A stretch of 64,000 nt of DNA, from positions 17,777,549 to 17,841,548 of the forward strand of contig NC_049994.1 of the NCBI RefSeq assembly GCF_000003815.2, given 5' to 3'. The position numbers and the translations under genes were made by a program. Positions 38,061-50,515 of this stretch are shown here, one piece after another; the stretch's first letter is position 1, and each line of letters begins with the position of its first letter. This DNA comes from Branchiostoma floridae. Lineage: Eukaryota > Chordata > Leptocardii > Amphioxiformes > Branchiostomatidae. Below the pieces are notes generated by a model that had not been told where the DNA came from, searched no databases, and saw only the letters and a list, made by a program, of their open reading frames with translations.

Positions 38061-39984
38061 CTCCTCTGACCCCAAACATATAACAAATGCACTTTTTCTG
38101 ATACGATTTTATTATCTATTGCAGACAAATATTTACCTTCGAATACGATTGTAGCTACTGCGACTGTATTCTACAGTTCTGTCCCCACAACGTCGACAGT
38201 GTCCCACAGCTCACAACGTGAAGGTGAGACTCGTACGAACTTCGCATCTGCCTGTGTTAGTATAATGGGTTAAACTTGGACAGTTTCCCTCTGTCATTAG
38301 ATATTGTCTAGATATTGAACTGTTAGCAATAGTAGTAGTTAGTAGAACTGTTAGACTGAACATTATTTCAGTAAGCTCGATTCATCTGACCTTTGGCGTA
38401 TTGCGTACGACAATACGCCTTTCATATCATTTGTTTTAGCTTGATATCTGTTTCAAACGGTTCAATTTCCTGTGTTATAAATGCATTCAGGTTACATTAA
38501 AATAATTTATCAAATCCCTGGTCAATGCACCAAAACTTCATAACACTGCTCTGAAGAGGTTCTTGTAATAAACTTAAAAAGTCTTTTATCGTCGAATCCC
38601 CAACTTCACACGAGTGAAGCAGATAGTGATTTAAAATATGAATGCGAAGATACAGCCATCATCATCATTCCTGGTAAGATTCTATCATCTATTGCAGAAA
38701 GCTATCCAAAGTTCTTGAACTATCTTGTTTACACACAAACACAAAGACAAACACAAGGGTAAAATATAAACTCCATGACATTTCATGGAGGTGATAAAAG
38801 ATAAATAAAGTAATATGGGTAGAGTAATTAATTGTTGTAAATGTATCAAGCATACCGCTTCTACTGGTTTTATTACTTCTTGCAGAAAATGATGACAAAA
38901 TGTTGGAGCCAATCACCTTCGGTGGGGTTGCATCAGAACCTGGGCAACTTTATTTTAACCACGGGGTGGCTGTGTCTGCTGACAACGAGATATTTGTCGC
39001 TGATACGTACAACGAGCGAGTCCAGGTTTTCAGCATAACTGGGACCTATCTGCGCAACTTCCCAACGGTAGTGCCAGGTGGAGATACGATAATGGACCCC
39101 CACACTGTTGCTATTGACGTGGAGCCTGACTACCTGTGGGTAGCGGGTGATACAATGTATGATACCTGTGGATATGTCGTGCAGTACCATAAGGATTCAG
39201 GTCTGCCCATAAAGACGTTCGACGGCCGCTTCAATCCTTCTCACGAAATTGCGATAGACGTGCGTAACAACCAAGTTGTCCTGGGAGAGGGAGACGCTGT
39301 TAGAATTTACCAGCCAAATGGCTCTCTCGTTCGGAGTTTTCAAGTGCCAACGGACGGACGAACCGAACCAATTCGCGGAATCGCCTTGGACCGCGAGGGA
39401 AATGTCCTGCTTGTGGACGTTCACGGATACGTTAAAGTGTACAATCACTCTGGAGAAAAAATATTAGAATTTGTAGTATCCGGGAGGGATTTATCCTACC
39501 GAGGTATCTCCGTGGACCTGTTGGGTCGCATCATCGTGGCGAGTACCAGGAACAACAGGGTAGACATGTTCACAAGCCGCGGGGAGTTTGTCCGTACTGT
39601 CGTGAACATGACGAACCCATCGTACATCGCTATGGGACCGGAGGGACAACTGGTAGTGGCTAACTCCATTGACTCTACTGTAACTATCTTTCCACGCCAC
39701 GTGTTGTTTCCTTGATGCTCTCCAAGGACAAAGATGACTTTTGACACTCCTTTTTGATACTCACAAAACAGAACATACTAGTTCTGCCAATGAGACGAGA
39801 ACCAGGACCACTTGTCTTCAGAGTTGATACTCATTGAAAATTGGGTTTTCCCTTTGTCAATGATGAATGAAGCATCTGACTCTTTGGGGAACTTATTACG
39901 TTGTTTGGTTTGTTTTGTATAATTCATTGTTTTACCTGGATGTTAAAATTTGATCGATGCCAATGAAGTGTGTAGATTTGACGA

Positions 39985-40825
39985 ATTACGTCAAAAATAG
40001 GTTTGACTGTATATCAATGGCAAGGTGGTCCTTATGTAGAAGTGGTCACTAGTACAGGTTTGTCTGTATACTAGTATCAAAGACCAGGTGGTCCTTATGG
40101 AGAGGTGGTCACTTCTACAGATTTGGTTTTAAATCATTGGCCATGTGCGTTGTCCTTATGTAGAGGTGTCCACTTGTACAGGTTTCACTGTATATCAATG
40201 ACCAGGTGGTCCTTATGTAGAAGTGCTCACTAGTACAGGTTTGACTGTAAATAGCCAAATGGTCATCTTGTAGAGATGGTCTTTTGTACAGGTTTGGCTT
40301 TATATCATTGGCTATTTGCATGTAGTACGGTTGACTGTATTTCAACGGTCAGGTGGTCCTTTACTAGAGGTTTGACTGTATATCAGTGACCAGGTGGTCC
40401 TTATGTGGAGGTGGCCACTAGTACAGGTTTGACTGTATATCAATGGCCATGTGGTACTTTTTAGAGATGGTTACTTGTACAGGTTCGACTGTATATCAAT
40501 GACCAGGTGGTCCGTAAGTAGAGGTGGTCACTAGTACAGGTTTGACTGTATATCGATGGCCAGGTGGTCCTTATGTAGAGGTGGTCACTTGTACAGCTTT
40601 GACTGTATATCTATGGCCATGTGGTACTTTTTAGAGATGGTCACTTGTACAGGTTTGACTGTATATTAATGGCAATGTGATCTTTATGCGGTTTGACTGT
40701 GTAATAATGGCCGGATGGTCCTTATGTAGAGCTCTTTACTCGTTGAGGTAGGAAGGTATATCAATGGCCAAGCGGTTCTTTGTAGAGGTGGTTACGAGTA
40801 TAGTTTGACTGTGCATTAAGCAGTA
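39985..40825. repeat. 57-bp minisatellite array downstream of NHL-E
   Basis: About 14 units of the same repeat. F and G have no such array after them. Confidence 0.82.
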
Positions 40826-41777
40826 GCACATGTTTCATTGTCATTGTCTAACGAAAAATTGAGTTGTGAGTTGTATTGATTTTGCATTAGGGATACTGTA
40901 GGAATCAGAGGATTATAATCATAGACTGCAAAACGGGTCTTTTTGTTCACATTGAAAAAAAAAGGTCAGAATTCTGAAGTTAACCGACGTTGTAGTTGCT
41001 GTGTTAGTTGCTATGTACATCAGCGTTAAATGATAATCAATTCTTGATCAAGACAGGCATTGGGATCCCCTCTATAACAAAGATCAGCACAAAGATCTGC
41101 CATAGATTGTATCAAATTACTGAAGTGGTATTGATAGTGAGCATTGTCAAGTAAGTCATTGATAGTGATTAATGATTGTTGTGCACTTTAGTGACATCCC
41201 TTGATCACACTGTAGAGCAACCTTGTTACATTGTGTATGTATATGTCTGTGCTTATTGGTAATTAAATTGAATAAAAAAAAGGCAGGACCGATTCAAACC
41301 GCAAGTCACCTCCACAGAAGACTTTTTTTACACTATTAACAGAACACCAAGTTAGTCAACATAGCACAACGTGAAATGGTACAGAATCACAATGATATCA
41401 ACATGGCAGTAAAAGAAAGAAAACGTATAAGCATGAACCTTCTGAAATTCGTACGTGTCTTTGAGTAGCCATCAGGCCTTGTTACGTGGTCACCATTGAG
41501 TAAAAAATAAAACAAAAATAAAAAGTGATATTTTCCCTTCGCCGAAGATCGAGGCCGCCATCTTGAATATCCCGCTCCGTCTGTCACGTGACACCACAGC
41601 GGTCGTTGCATAAAGTTCGTACGCTTTCGCATATTGTTTTGTGCTCTTTTCATAAGATTCGTACGTTTTCGCAAGTTATTCGTGCTCATCACATAAGATT
41701 CGTACGAATTTCATACGGTTCGTGCAAAAGCTTAGGTACCCCTGATGACAACCGAGAAGGTTCTTCACTGATAATGA
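40826..41777. other. Non-coding DNA between NHL-E and NHL-F
   Basis: No gene seen. Contains an imperfect ~36-bp tandem repeat at about 41600-41735 (cataagattcgtacg, ttcgtgctc). There is no counterpart of the promoter-proximal block found before other members. Confidence 0.5.
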
Positions 41778-42460
41778 ATTGTCTGGTATCAGAAAATGAC
41801 TCGTGGGCTGACAGATTGGTTTTTGTTTTCTTGGAGCTCGATGTAGATTACATGAAGATTGCTTTTTGTCTGTATCAGACACGTGGGTTGGATGATTGAT
41901 ATAGTTTCTTTGTGTGTGTTTTCGTGGGGACTCAATCGGTATGAAGATCGCTTTTGTCTGCATCAGAATCGTTGGTTGGATGATTTACATATAGATAATT
42001 TTGTTGTGTTTTTCTTTCTTCGTTGAAGCTCAATCGGTATTGAAACTGTCAAAAATCTGTAGTTTTATCTCATGTGGCACCAAAAATGAGAAAAAGAACA
42101 AACCTGTAACAAAACTACCATTAACTAAGAAAGTCTTAGCCGAAGCTTAATATTCCTCGGAAAGAAAGAATGGACAATCTAAGACTAAAGAATCTACAGA
42201 CTAAAGAATCTTAAGTTGGTCAAGAAAAATATAGCCTATCAGAATCGCAAACATCGCAACATGTCAAAAACCACCCAGCCAGGGTTACAAGGACTCTGAG
42301 TACTTATATAACATGTTTCTTAGCGCTGATATGAATTGTCTGGTATCAGAAGATGACCCGTGGGATGCTCATTTACATTGTATAACATGTATCTTTAAGT
42401 TAGCGCTGGGGGATATGGATTGTCTGGTATCAGAAGATGACCCGTGGGCTGTTCATTTAC
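41778..42460 (+). promoter_or_regulatory. Three copies of the conserved intronic element ahead of NHL-F
   Basis: GTCTGGTATCAGAA motifs at 41781, 42338 and 42422, each followed by GACnCGTGGG. The last two are about 84 bp apart and form a local duplication. The rest of the 5' region of F is decayed. Confidence 0.35.
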
Positions 42461-42702
42461 ATATAGATGAATTGCTTTAGTCTGGTCTTACCATTTTTCA
42501 GTGGACAGTCAGTCGAGATCATAGTGTACAGTGTACAAAGCCGTATAGAATTCCTGACAACACTTGTTCAAGTGTTCTTCCTTCTTGGTAATCAATCTAA
42601 TTATCGTACGAAACGACGCTGGAGGACGAGAAGACAAAAATTGAGAAAAGGATCACCGAATCGGAGAGTTAGGCTATCTAACCCGCTGTACTAGCAAACA
42701 CC

Positions 42703-45700
42703 ATGGAGCGAAACGTCTGCCTCGGACTCGCCACCACATCAAAGAATAATGATGGCAACCCCTGCACCCAGCCATCAGCTAATGCACGTCAGACGGAAGA
42801 TGAAGCCACTTTTATGCCAGCTAACAATGATGGCAATCAGCCTGTTACACAACAGAAAAATGAGGAGGAGGAAAATGCTGTTGAGCCAGAAACACTTCAT
42901 GCATCAAGTCCTATGGTGTTAGATGCCAGTAACAAGATGAAACCGTCGTCAAATGAGCCAACTGTGGTATCGTCCAGATCTAGACCCGTGCCCTGTGCTG
43001 TTAGATACCGAGACGATATTGTCGAAGTAGTTAACGATGAAGACAACACATCCATACAACCATATGCAGTTAAATACCGGGAAGACGACGAAACAGCGAA
43101 CTGTGATGCCATCCAACCATACGCTGTTAAATACCAGGACGATATGGTCGAAGTAGTTAACGATGAAGACAACACATCCATACAACCATATGCAGTTAAA
43201 TACCGGGAAGACGACGAACCAGCCAACTCTGTTAGATATCATGAAGATGTCGTCAAGTCAGCTGAAGAGGATTACAAAGAGCCAAATGATGTCAGCGAGG
43301 AAAGTCAACATGTCCCGAATGTGCTTCATCCAAATCCAATGTACGTGCCAAACGTCCAGCAGGCTTCCGGTAAGAGGTTTCTGTACTTAAAAGCAGGTCG
43401 CTAAGATTTCATGTGCGAAGTGGTTTCAAGGCTCACTAAGTTGAAAATAGATCAGGAGTGATTTCTAGTCCGAGCATTCTGCCTGTGTCATCCTTAGCAA
43501 TAATTCTTTCCAAGGTGTAGATGTCCATGTTATGAAGAGAAATATTTGTGATTTTGATACAAGTACTTTGTCTTTTCTTTATTGTATGCCCATTGAGATC
43601 TTTTATTTTATTCTGGACACAGCGCCCTAAAACTCAATTTGCTCTTAACTGAATTGCTGTAATGTGTTATCGTTTTTCAGAATGCACACGTCACCTGGTC
43701 TGCTCAGCTGTAAGAGCGGCTACAGTCCTTGTGTTGTGCATCGTCGGTGGAGTCTTTCTCTGGTTATTTTTTAACACCAACACACCAGTGGTAAGCTTCT
43801 GTCTAACAACCTTGTCCCATTCTGTTTTTCTTTCCTTTAGAGAGAACTGTCTGTAACTTTTGACCCTTGAAATGCTTTGGGATACGTTAAGAAACCTTAT
43901 TGTTCTCTTTAAATTGCAGTTTTGGCGTTCTCGCCTATCAAAATTTTACAGGTGCACACGGTTGTCAAACATAGGCCTAACGTAGGTAGATCATCATGAT
44001 GGCCCAATGATTGTTAATCCTCTATCTATACGCAGCCGGAAAGGACGGTGGATACTACATTTACCTCTGGTACTCCTGGATTCTACAGTTCTGTCCCCAC
44101 ACCGCCGGCAGTCTCCAACAACTCACAACGCAAAGGTAAGGATAGCTCAAGGTTCGTCTGATAGTGTGGTGGTATGAAGGGTTCAACTTGGACAGAGTTC
44201 CTCTGTTTCACAGTGTCACAACATTGGGAACTTACGAAGATCATTTCCTGAGAAGAGTGGATGAAGGTGCATTTATAAGGGCTTATCAGCTGTATTTTTC
44301 AATTGTCCATTTCAATTGCCAATTTTCAAAAGCCCATGAATACTATAGATATGAATTGCCAAACCCTGGATGTACTTCTCAATCCGGATAGCGGGCACCA
44401 TGTAGCACATATTCATAAAAGTTCTGTCATCTGTTTATCGCGCTGTCCATAAGACGTCTTGGTGACAAATGTACAAAACGTTTGAACCTCACATGAGAGT
44501 CATTGATAATGTCTAAGGTGGAGAGTTATTGATTTCTAACGGTGGCTATTCCTGGTACAATTCTATACTGTAGAAAACTATCTGCACTCGAAAGCGACTG
44601 TGGCTACTGCATTGACCTCAGGTACGACTGGATTCTACGGTTCTGTCCCCACACCGCCAGGTTTCACCAACAGCTCACAGCGTACTGGTGAGATATAATC
44701 ACTGTCACCTGTCCATAGCATTGTCCTGGACAGGTATTTGTGACAAATGTACAAAAAAATTTCGACTTCACATGAGAGGCATTGATATCAATATTGTTAA
44801 GATAGAGACTTGGTGGGAGGAACCCCTTGCACCCTTGGTCGGAAGTCTTCCTGCGATACAACAAACCTGCATCTGCTGGGGCCGTCTTACACTTTGCACA
44901 CAGTTCTTGCCCCTGTAGGACTTCGTGAGCCGGTAGACATGAAGGTGGAGAAGGAAGTGCACACCCTTCCTTCACCTTAAAAAGTCACATGCAGGCCAGG
45001 CAAACGGGTCGCCTAACCCACCCTTTCTGCCTAACATTGTCTTCCAAGACAGATGGATACCAATAGAGAGTTAACAATACGTGTTCTAAGTGTGGCTATT
45101 CATATCATCAATTGCAGGAAGCTACCTACACTCCAATGCGACTGTGGCTACTGCCTTTACCTCCGGCCCCACTGGTGTCCCCTCAGCGCCGGCTGTGTCC
45201 CACAGCTCACAACGTGAAGGTGAGACTGGCTGGGAAGTGTATCTGAGTGTGTTGGTATGGAGGTTCAAACCTGGAGTACCTGTTTGCCACGGTGAAGATA
45301 CAAGGCGCTCAAAAGATGAGCTAGGGAATATTAGCATGGAAGCCCATCTGTGTTTGTGTCATAGTGTGTGTCTGTTTGTGAGTGTGTGTTTGTGTACTTG
45401 TGTGTGTGTGTGTGTGTACTTGTTTGTTTGTATGTGCTTGTGTGTGCGTGCGTGTGTGCCTGTGTGTGTGTGGCTGTGCTTGTGTGCTTGTGTTTGTACT
45501 TGTGTGTGTGTGTGTGCTTTTTTTTGTGTGTGCTTGTGTGTGCTTGTGTGTGCGTGCGTGTGTGTGTTTGTGTATGCTTTTGTGTGTGTGTGTGTGTGCC
45601 TGTGTGTGCGTGTGCGTGTGCATGTGTTTGTGTGTGTGTATGTGTGTGTGAGTGAGTGTACATTTGTACGTTTATCATATTTTTTATGATCTAAGTGTAC

Positions 45701-46576
45701 TAAAAGATGTCCTTACTTTTTGCAGAAAGCTACAACAGGAAGATCTCCTTTGGTGGACAGGGAGCGGAACCTGGACAATTCAGTTTCCTGAACGGAGTGG
45801 CTGTGTCTGCTGACAATGAGATACTTGTGCCTGATTTATTCAAAAAACGAGTCCAGGTCTTTAGCATGGACGGCACATATCTTCGCCTCTTCCCAACGCT
45901 AGTGCCGGGTGAGGATTGGATGAAAATTTTCCCCCTCGATATTGCGAATGACGTTGAGCCTGACTACCTATGGGTGGTTGGGAGTAGAGTTTTGAATCAT
46001 GCTTTTGTACATGTTGCAAAGTACAATAAGTATGGCCTGCCCATACAGAAGTTTGATGTAACCTTCATGAATCAGAGTCCCCATCCCAGCATTGCGATAG
46101 ACGTGCGCAACAACAAAGTTATCGTGGCAGAGGTTGATACAATAATGGTGTTCCAGCCTGATGGCTCTCTCGTTCGGTGTTTTAGAGGCTTAATCAAAAC
46201 GCCAAGCGTGTTTATCCACGGAGTCGTATCGGACAGATATGGGAATATCCTGCTCACGGACTCCGATAGAAACGTTAAGGTGTACGATCACTACGGAGAC
46301 AAAATGTCCGAGTTTGGAACTTATGGACGCGGCGACGGCCAACTGAAGATCCCTACGGGTATTTGTATGGACAAATCGGGTCGCATCATCGTCGCAAATC
46401 ATGGGCACAACCGGGTAGACATGTTCACAAGCGGCGGGGAGTTTGTCCGTACTGTCGCAATCATCGCAAACCCGTGGGAAGTCGCCATGAGTCCGGATGG
46501 ACAGTTGGTGGTGACTTACACATTTACATACACTGTAACTATATTTCCTGATACAAATACTCTTCTAATTCCCTAA
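42703..46576 (+). CDS. NHL-F, N-terminally shortened member with NHL propeller
   Basis: Exons 42703-43369, 43681-43790, 44036-44135, 44574-44687, 45118-45219 and 45726-46576 sum to 1944 bases (647 residues). The start ATG corresponds to an internal Met of B: upstream DNA (near 42685-42702) is a decayed NPMYLPSTM segment with an in-frame TAG, so the tail has lost its N-terminal NPMY block. It keeps three PYAVKY motifs (within a nearly exact internal duplication), related CAVRY and SVRY, and the juxtamembrane NPMYVPN. The helix reads AATVLVLCIVGGVFLWLFF. Three stalk exons carry NNSQ, NSSQ and HSSQ endings. The propeller has six blades and a divergent C-terminus (TNTLLIP). I found no non-coding first exon for this copy, so its promoter is unclear. 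Confidence 0.8.
45340..45660. repeat. (GT)n-rich tract in NHL-F last intron
   Basis: About 320 bp of gtgtgtgt with ctt and gcgt interruptions, ending about 65 bp before the propeller acceptor at 45725. Confidence 0.9.
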
Positions 46577-46830
46577 TTCTCTCCCACACTAACTCCATTC
46601 CTTTCCTGATATATATGCTCTTCTAGTTCCCTAACTACCTCCCTCCACCAAAACTCCCTTCCACCATTGTAATCTGATGCCAGCCGCATTTCACTTTAGT
46701 CTTGAAAAGTTTAAGCGATGACGAGGAAGCTTTTTCTATAAAGATGTAGTTCTATAATAGTTTCGTTTAAAACATACATGTTATTGAACACATACATATG
46801 TATTCAATAACATGCAAGTGAAAACATCTA

Positions 46831-47277
46831 CAGGGCTCAAAATATCACCTGCATATTTGCAGGTTCGTGCAGGTAAAATTGGAGCTGTGCAGGTATTTCT
46901 GGTGTCTCCCTGCACATAACCTGCACTGGTCCAAGTACTGGGTTTTATACATAAATGTCCTATAATAATAATAATAATAATAATAATAGCCTTTATTGCA
47001 CATTCATGCCCTTTCGGGCTAAGTACAAGCATATTGATACAAAGGGTAGTAATACAGTAGACATGGTTTCTAATACTGTATATGGATTGTTCTTAGCTGC
47101 ATTCACTGTTAGCACCTTTAAAGTATTAAAGAAAAGAAGCAGTGGTTCCTGAACAATTTCAGTACGATCCATACTTCCTAAATTCAGAGTGGTGCAAGTA
47201 AAATTTGTCTGGTGCAGGTAATTTTCAATGTTACCTGCACCAGTGCAGGTATGCAGAAAAAAGTACCTTGAGCCCTG
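46831..47277. mobile_element. hAT-like non-autonomous element with inner LINE 3' end
   Basis: Begins cagggctcaaaa and ends ccttgagccctg, flanked by ATCTA directly on both sides. Inner sequence is rich in gtgcaggta motifs. An (AAT)n tract at about 46962-46987, with cctttattgcacattcatgc, looks like the 3' end of a LINE inserted in reverse. Confidence 0.5.
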
Positions 47278-47384
47278 ATCTACTACCCAGGATGTTTACC
47301 CAGGCTACCAAAGTCTTCTTACTGAAAACAACAAGAGAACTTATTCCCGTATGTGAAACAACTGGCTGCCCACGCGTCGAGGTA

Positions 47385-47812
47385 GTTTACGTAGTTGATG
47401 AAAAGTACGTAGGTGTGAAAATATATGTACATCATACATGTATAGTCTACCAGGTCCCGAACATCAACTAACGCCCACGTCCAAGTTGGGCTAGTCCACT
47501 TTAACCAATCCTAGGGGAGAGGAAGCTTGGTGACCTGAGAAAGTCTGACTTATAGACACATCTTGTTTTTCTGTTGCAAAACCACTTTCCTAAATAGAGA
47601 TTTTTATTTTATTTAGCTTCTAAACTAGATGCATTGCAGCACTACAATTGCAATCCTTTTCTTACTAGAAATGTTAAGAACCTTCATATATTTAGTCAAA
47701 TATGTACGACCGCCTACACATTTCATCTCCTTACCTACAATGAGTCTTAGTTGCGTCACCGACGTCGGTTCAACTCTAGCTGTGCAGACGAGCCGATTCT
47801 AGAAGCTTCACC
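47385..47812 (+). promoter_or_regulatory. NHL-G promoter-proximal block and non-coding exon 1
   Basis: Block with tagtctaccaggtcccgaac and ccacgtccaagttgggctag, then exon about 47712-47812 ending in CCgtaagtacaaaa. It is D-type in its interior (cgacgtcggttcaac). It lies nearly 2.8 kb before the coding exon because of foldback elements, a duplication and (ATCC)n in between. Confidence 0.45.
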
Positions 47813-48230
47813 GTAAGTACAAAACATCTGAATCCTGGTTCTTCGCATCTTCATATAGCTTAGAAAATATTTTCTTGAGAATCGTTTGGAATTACATTTT
47901 TTTCTTTCATGAACGGTCGAAAGTGTTCAGAATGAATATCTTTATATGTGATACCAGGAATAAATACACAAATTTACTCAAGAAGGCGACGGTCCATTAA
48001 GTTTGTGTTTTGCGTATCTAAATTTCCCCTCAAAAAGAGAATTGAAAATTTATGACTAGATAACCTTATGGTAGTCAAGAAACGTCTAGCATATCAGTAG
48101 ATAATGGATTGTTGAAATAACATAAAGTAAGAACAACATGTCAGCTACACCCGCAGCCGGGATAATAAGAACTTCAGAGATGAGCACTAATATACTAGCC
48201 TCTATCAGGCTCCATGGTCTAATTGCAGAA

Positions 48231-48447
48231 GTTGGACAAATATTAGCTTCCATAGCAGGCTCTCTGGGGCCTTTTTTGGCTCATAATACACTTTTGCTGG
48301 CCATTTCCTTTTTTACTGGGTCGCTGATTGCTGGGCCGGCAGTGAAAAAAGGCCAGCAGTCAGCGACCGAGTGCAAAAAGAAACGGCCAGAAAAAGTGTA
48401 TTATGAGCCATAAAAAGGCCATAGAGAGCCTGCTATGGAGACTAGAG
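48231..48447. mobile_element. Nested palindromic element
   Basis: Arms ttccatagcaggctctctgg and its complement (near 48425-48442), plus ggctcataatacactttt and aaaagtgtattatgagcc. The ~100-bp arms would form a hairpin. A small open frame over it (48138-48413) is not a gene. Confidence 0.6.
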
Positions 48448-48500
48448 AAATATAGAGTCAATAGTACGCTAGGGGAGTAAAGCCAAAACACGCTGTTCGC

Positions 48501-48600
48501 NNNNNNNNNNNNNNNNNNNNNNNNNNNNNNNNNNNNNNNNNNNNNNNNNNNNNNNNNNNNNNNNNNNNNNNNNNNNNNNNNNNNNNNNNNNNNNNNNNNN
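48501..48600. other. Assembly gap (100 N)
   Basis: Exactly 100 undetermined bases, a usual placeholder for a gap of unknown size, inside a long palindromic element. The following ~230 bases are purine-rich (gagaaaagg type), so real sequence may be missing or misjoined here. Confidence 0.98.
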
Positions 48601-49463
48601 AAAGGGGAAAATAAATAAAAAGGATAGAGGAAGAAAGTCGAGAGAAGAGTCAAAAGGGAAAAAAAAAGAATCTAAATGAGAAAAGGATAGAGAGAGCAAA
48701 TAATAAGAAGAGAGAATAAAAGAGGCGGGGAGGGAAAACAAGAATAAGGGGATGTAGACGTAAGGATTACAAAAAGAAATTAAAGACAGAAAAACAACAG
48801 AGAGGCGTAGGGGGGAGATTATTGGCAATATTGAAGATTAGAGGAAGAGGTATTGATGACCGGACTCCCCTAGCGTACTATTGACTCTATATTTGTCCAA
48901 TTTCTGCAATCAGACCACCGATCCACGGAGCCTGGTAGAGGCTACTGATATACATTGTCTGGTATCAGAAGGCTCGTGGGCTGAATGATTGATTGCTTTT
49001 TGTTTTCGTGGGGCTGAGCCGATATGAAGATTACTTTTTGTCTACTGATGAGAATGTCAGACTATGACTGAAAACTCATATTTAGCCAAAAATCTCTCAT
49101 TCTGCTGTTTGTTATTTGACCCCCCCCCAAACTGCTCTTTTTTTCAGATGAGACCTCAAGTGTTAGTCCATAAATGAAAACGTATATTTGACAAAAGTCT
49201 CTCTTTCTGCTGTTTGATAATTGCCCCCCCCCCCCAAAAAAAAAACACACACACCAAATCTGCTCTTTTTCTTTTTTGGCTGATGATATTACGAGTGTCA
49301 GGTTATGGATAGAAACTTTTTTTTTACCAAAGCATATTATTCTGCTCTTTAAACAACATAATGGAATTTATTTTGGTCTGTTTTTTTTATTTTATTCTTC
49401 TAAAAAAAAGATACAAAATCACAGCAAACAAAGAGTCTGATAATGAATATGACCGATACCAAA

Positions 49464-49540
49464 ATCAGCATACTATTGACTCTATATTTGTCCAATTTCT
49501 GCAATTAGACCAACGATCCACGGAGCCTGGTAGAGGCTAC
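49464..49540. mobile_element. Right-end copy of the foldback MITE in a local duplication
   Basis: tactattgactctatatttg to gagcctggtagaggctac, like 48868-48944. DNA after both copies is also alike (about 48945-49075 and 49543-49675), so a block of roughly 600 bp was duplicated in the NHL-G 5' region. Confidence 0.55.
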
Positions 49541-50074
49541 TAATATACATTGTCTGGTATCAGAAGGCTCGTGGGCTGAATGCTTGATTGCTTTTTGTTT
49601 TCGTGGGGCTGAGCCGATATGAAGATTACTTTTTGTCTATTGATGAGACTGAGAATGTCAGACTATGAATGAAAACTTAATATATATTTGTTGACCCAAA
49701 ATCTCTCTTTCTGATCTTTAAGCAAGGCTAGTGGAATTTGGTTTTGTTGTCTATTTTTTTTTCTTCTAGCAAATACACAGCAAATAGAGAGTCTGATAAT
49801 GAGCAAAGCCATACGTGTATAAGCGCTGCCAACATCATGTTTTTATTTATGTAAACATGTTATTATTCACACAAAAGGCACAGGCAATTTTAAGTAGAGT
49901 TGCTGTTGCATAGAGACGAAGACGTCACCATCTCTACGCAACTGACTTAAAACCGTCTTGTTTGCATAGGAAGGAGCCACCGTCTGGTCCTACTGATTGC
50001 TCTGTACACTAGAGGTGGCGAAGACAAGTTACAGAGCTGCAAAAACTCGGAACGACCACACCGAGCAGGGCAAC

Positions 50075-50255
50075 ATCCATCCATCCATCCACACATCCAT
50101 TGATCAATCAAATTGATCTATCCATCCATCCCTCCCTCCCCCCATCCATCCATCCATTCATCCATGATCCATCCATCAATCAATCAATTTCCCATCTCTC
50201 CATCCATCCACCTTTTCATCCATCCATCCATCCATCCACCTTTTCATCCATCCAT

Positions 50256-50291
<36 letters not shown>

Positions 50292-50515
50292 CCGTTTATC
50301 TACACATCCATCCATCCATCCATCCATCCATCCATCCATCCATCCATCCGACCATCCATCCATCCATCCATCCATCCATTCATCCATCCATCCATCCATC
50401 CATCCATCCATCCATCCACCCATCTATCCATCCGTCTATCCGCACATCCATCGATCAATCGATCCATCCATCCGTCCGATCGTCCATCCGTCTATCCATC
50501 TATTCATCCATTCAT
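50075..50515. repeat. (ATCC)n microsatellite before NHL-G
   Basis: Same repeat with interruptions, ending about 85 bp before the NHL-G start codon. Its equivalent precedes NHL-D by about 100 bp. Confidence 0.95.

Larger units (their letters stand above)
35273..39715 (+). pseudogene. NHL-E, tail exon interrupted by an in-frame insertion with stops
   Basis: Pieces: 35273-36578 (tail exon), 37093-37193 (membrane), 37689-37788 and 38125-38223 (stalk), 38886-39715 (propeller). The tail exon starts like B and C (MAKDCQSD) and matches them to the YAIAYIC motif, then a 201-base insert at 35534-35734 brings a TAA at 35582-35584. After the insert the same frame resumes (ATIVASNSSHND) with NPMY, NPVY, NPMY and a juxtamembrane NPMY. 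Without the insert the frame would be 744 residues and all other exons are clean. A third stalk exon at 38698 has an acceptor but no usable in-phase donor. It may be a recent pseudogene, a segregating allele, or may make only a 103-residue tail fragment. Confidence 0.75.
48199..48941. mobile_element. Foldback MITE of the same family with a nested palindrome and assembly gap
   Basis: Ends cctctatcaggctc (48199) and gagcctggtagagg (48941). Sub-terminal inverted segments include agtcaatagtacgctagggg at 48457 and its complement near 48865. The left arm is split by a second long palindrome at about 48231-48447. Confidence 0.65.

Noticed and set aside
38698-38758. Third stalk exon of NHL-E
   Set aside because: The acceptor and first codons (SYP) match other copies, but the rest is unrelated CA-rich sequence and the only nearby GT would break the phase.
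42467-42694. 75-residue frame as an alternative first exon of NHL-F
   Set aside because: No similarity to other tail N-termini; it ends before a decayed NPMY segment and has no convincing donor.
45321-45689. Cys/Val-rich and His/Thr-rich open frames
   Set aside because: Translation of a (GT)n-rich tract in an intron of NHL-F.
48138-48413. 91-residue frame with a hydrophobic stretch (LASIAGSLGPFLAHN)
   Set aside because: Lies on the arms of a palindromic mobile element; its first codons come from the conserved non-coding 5' block.
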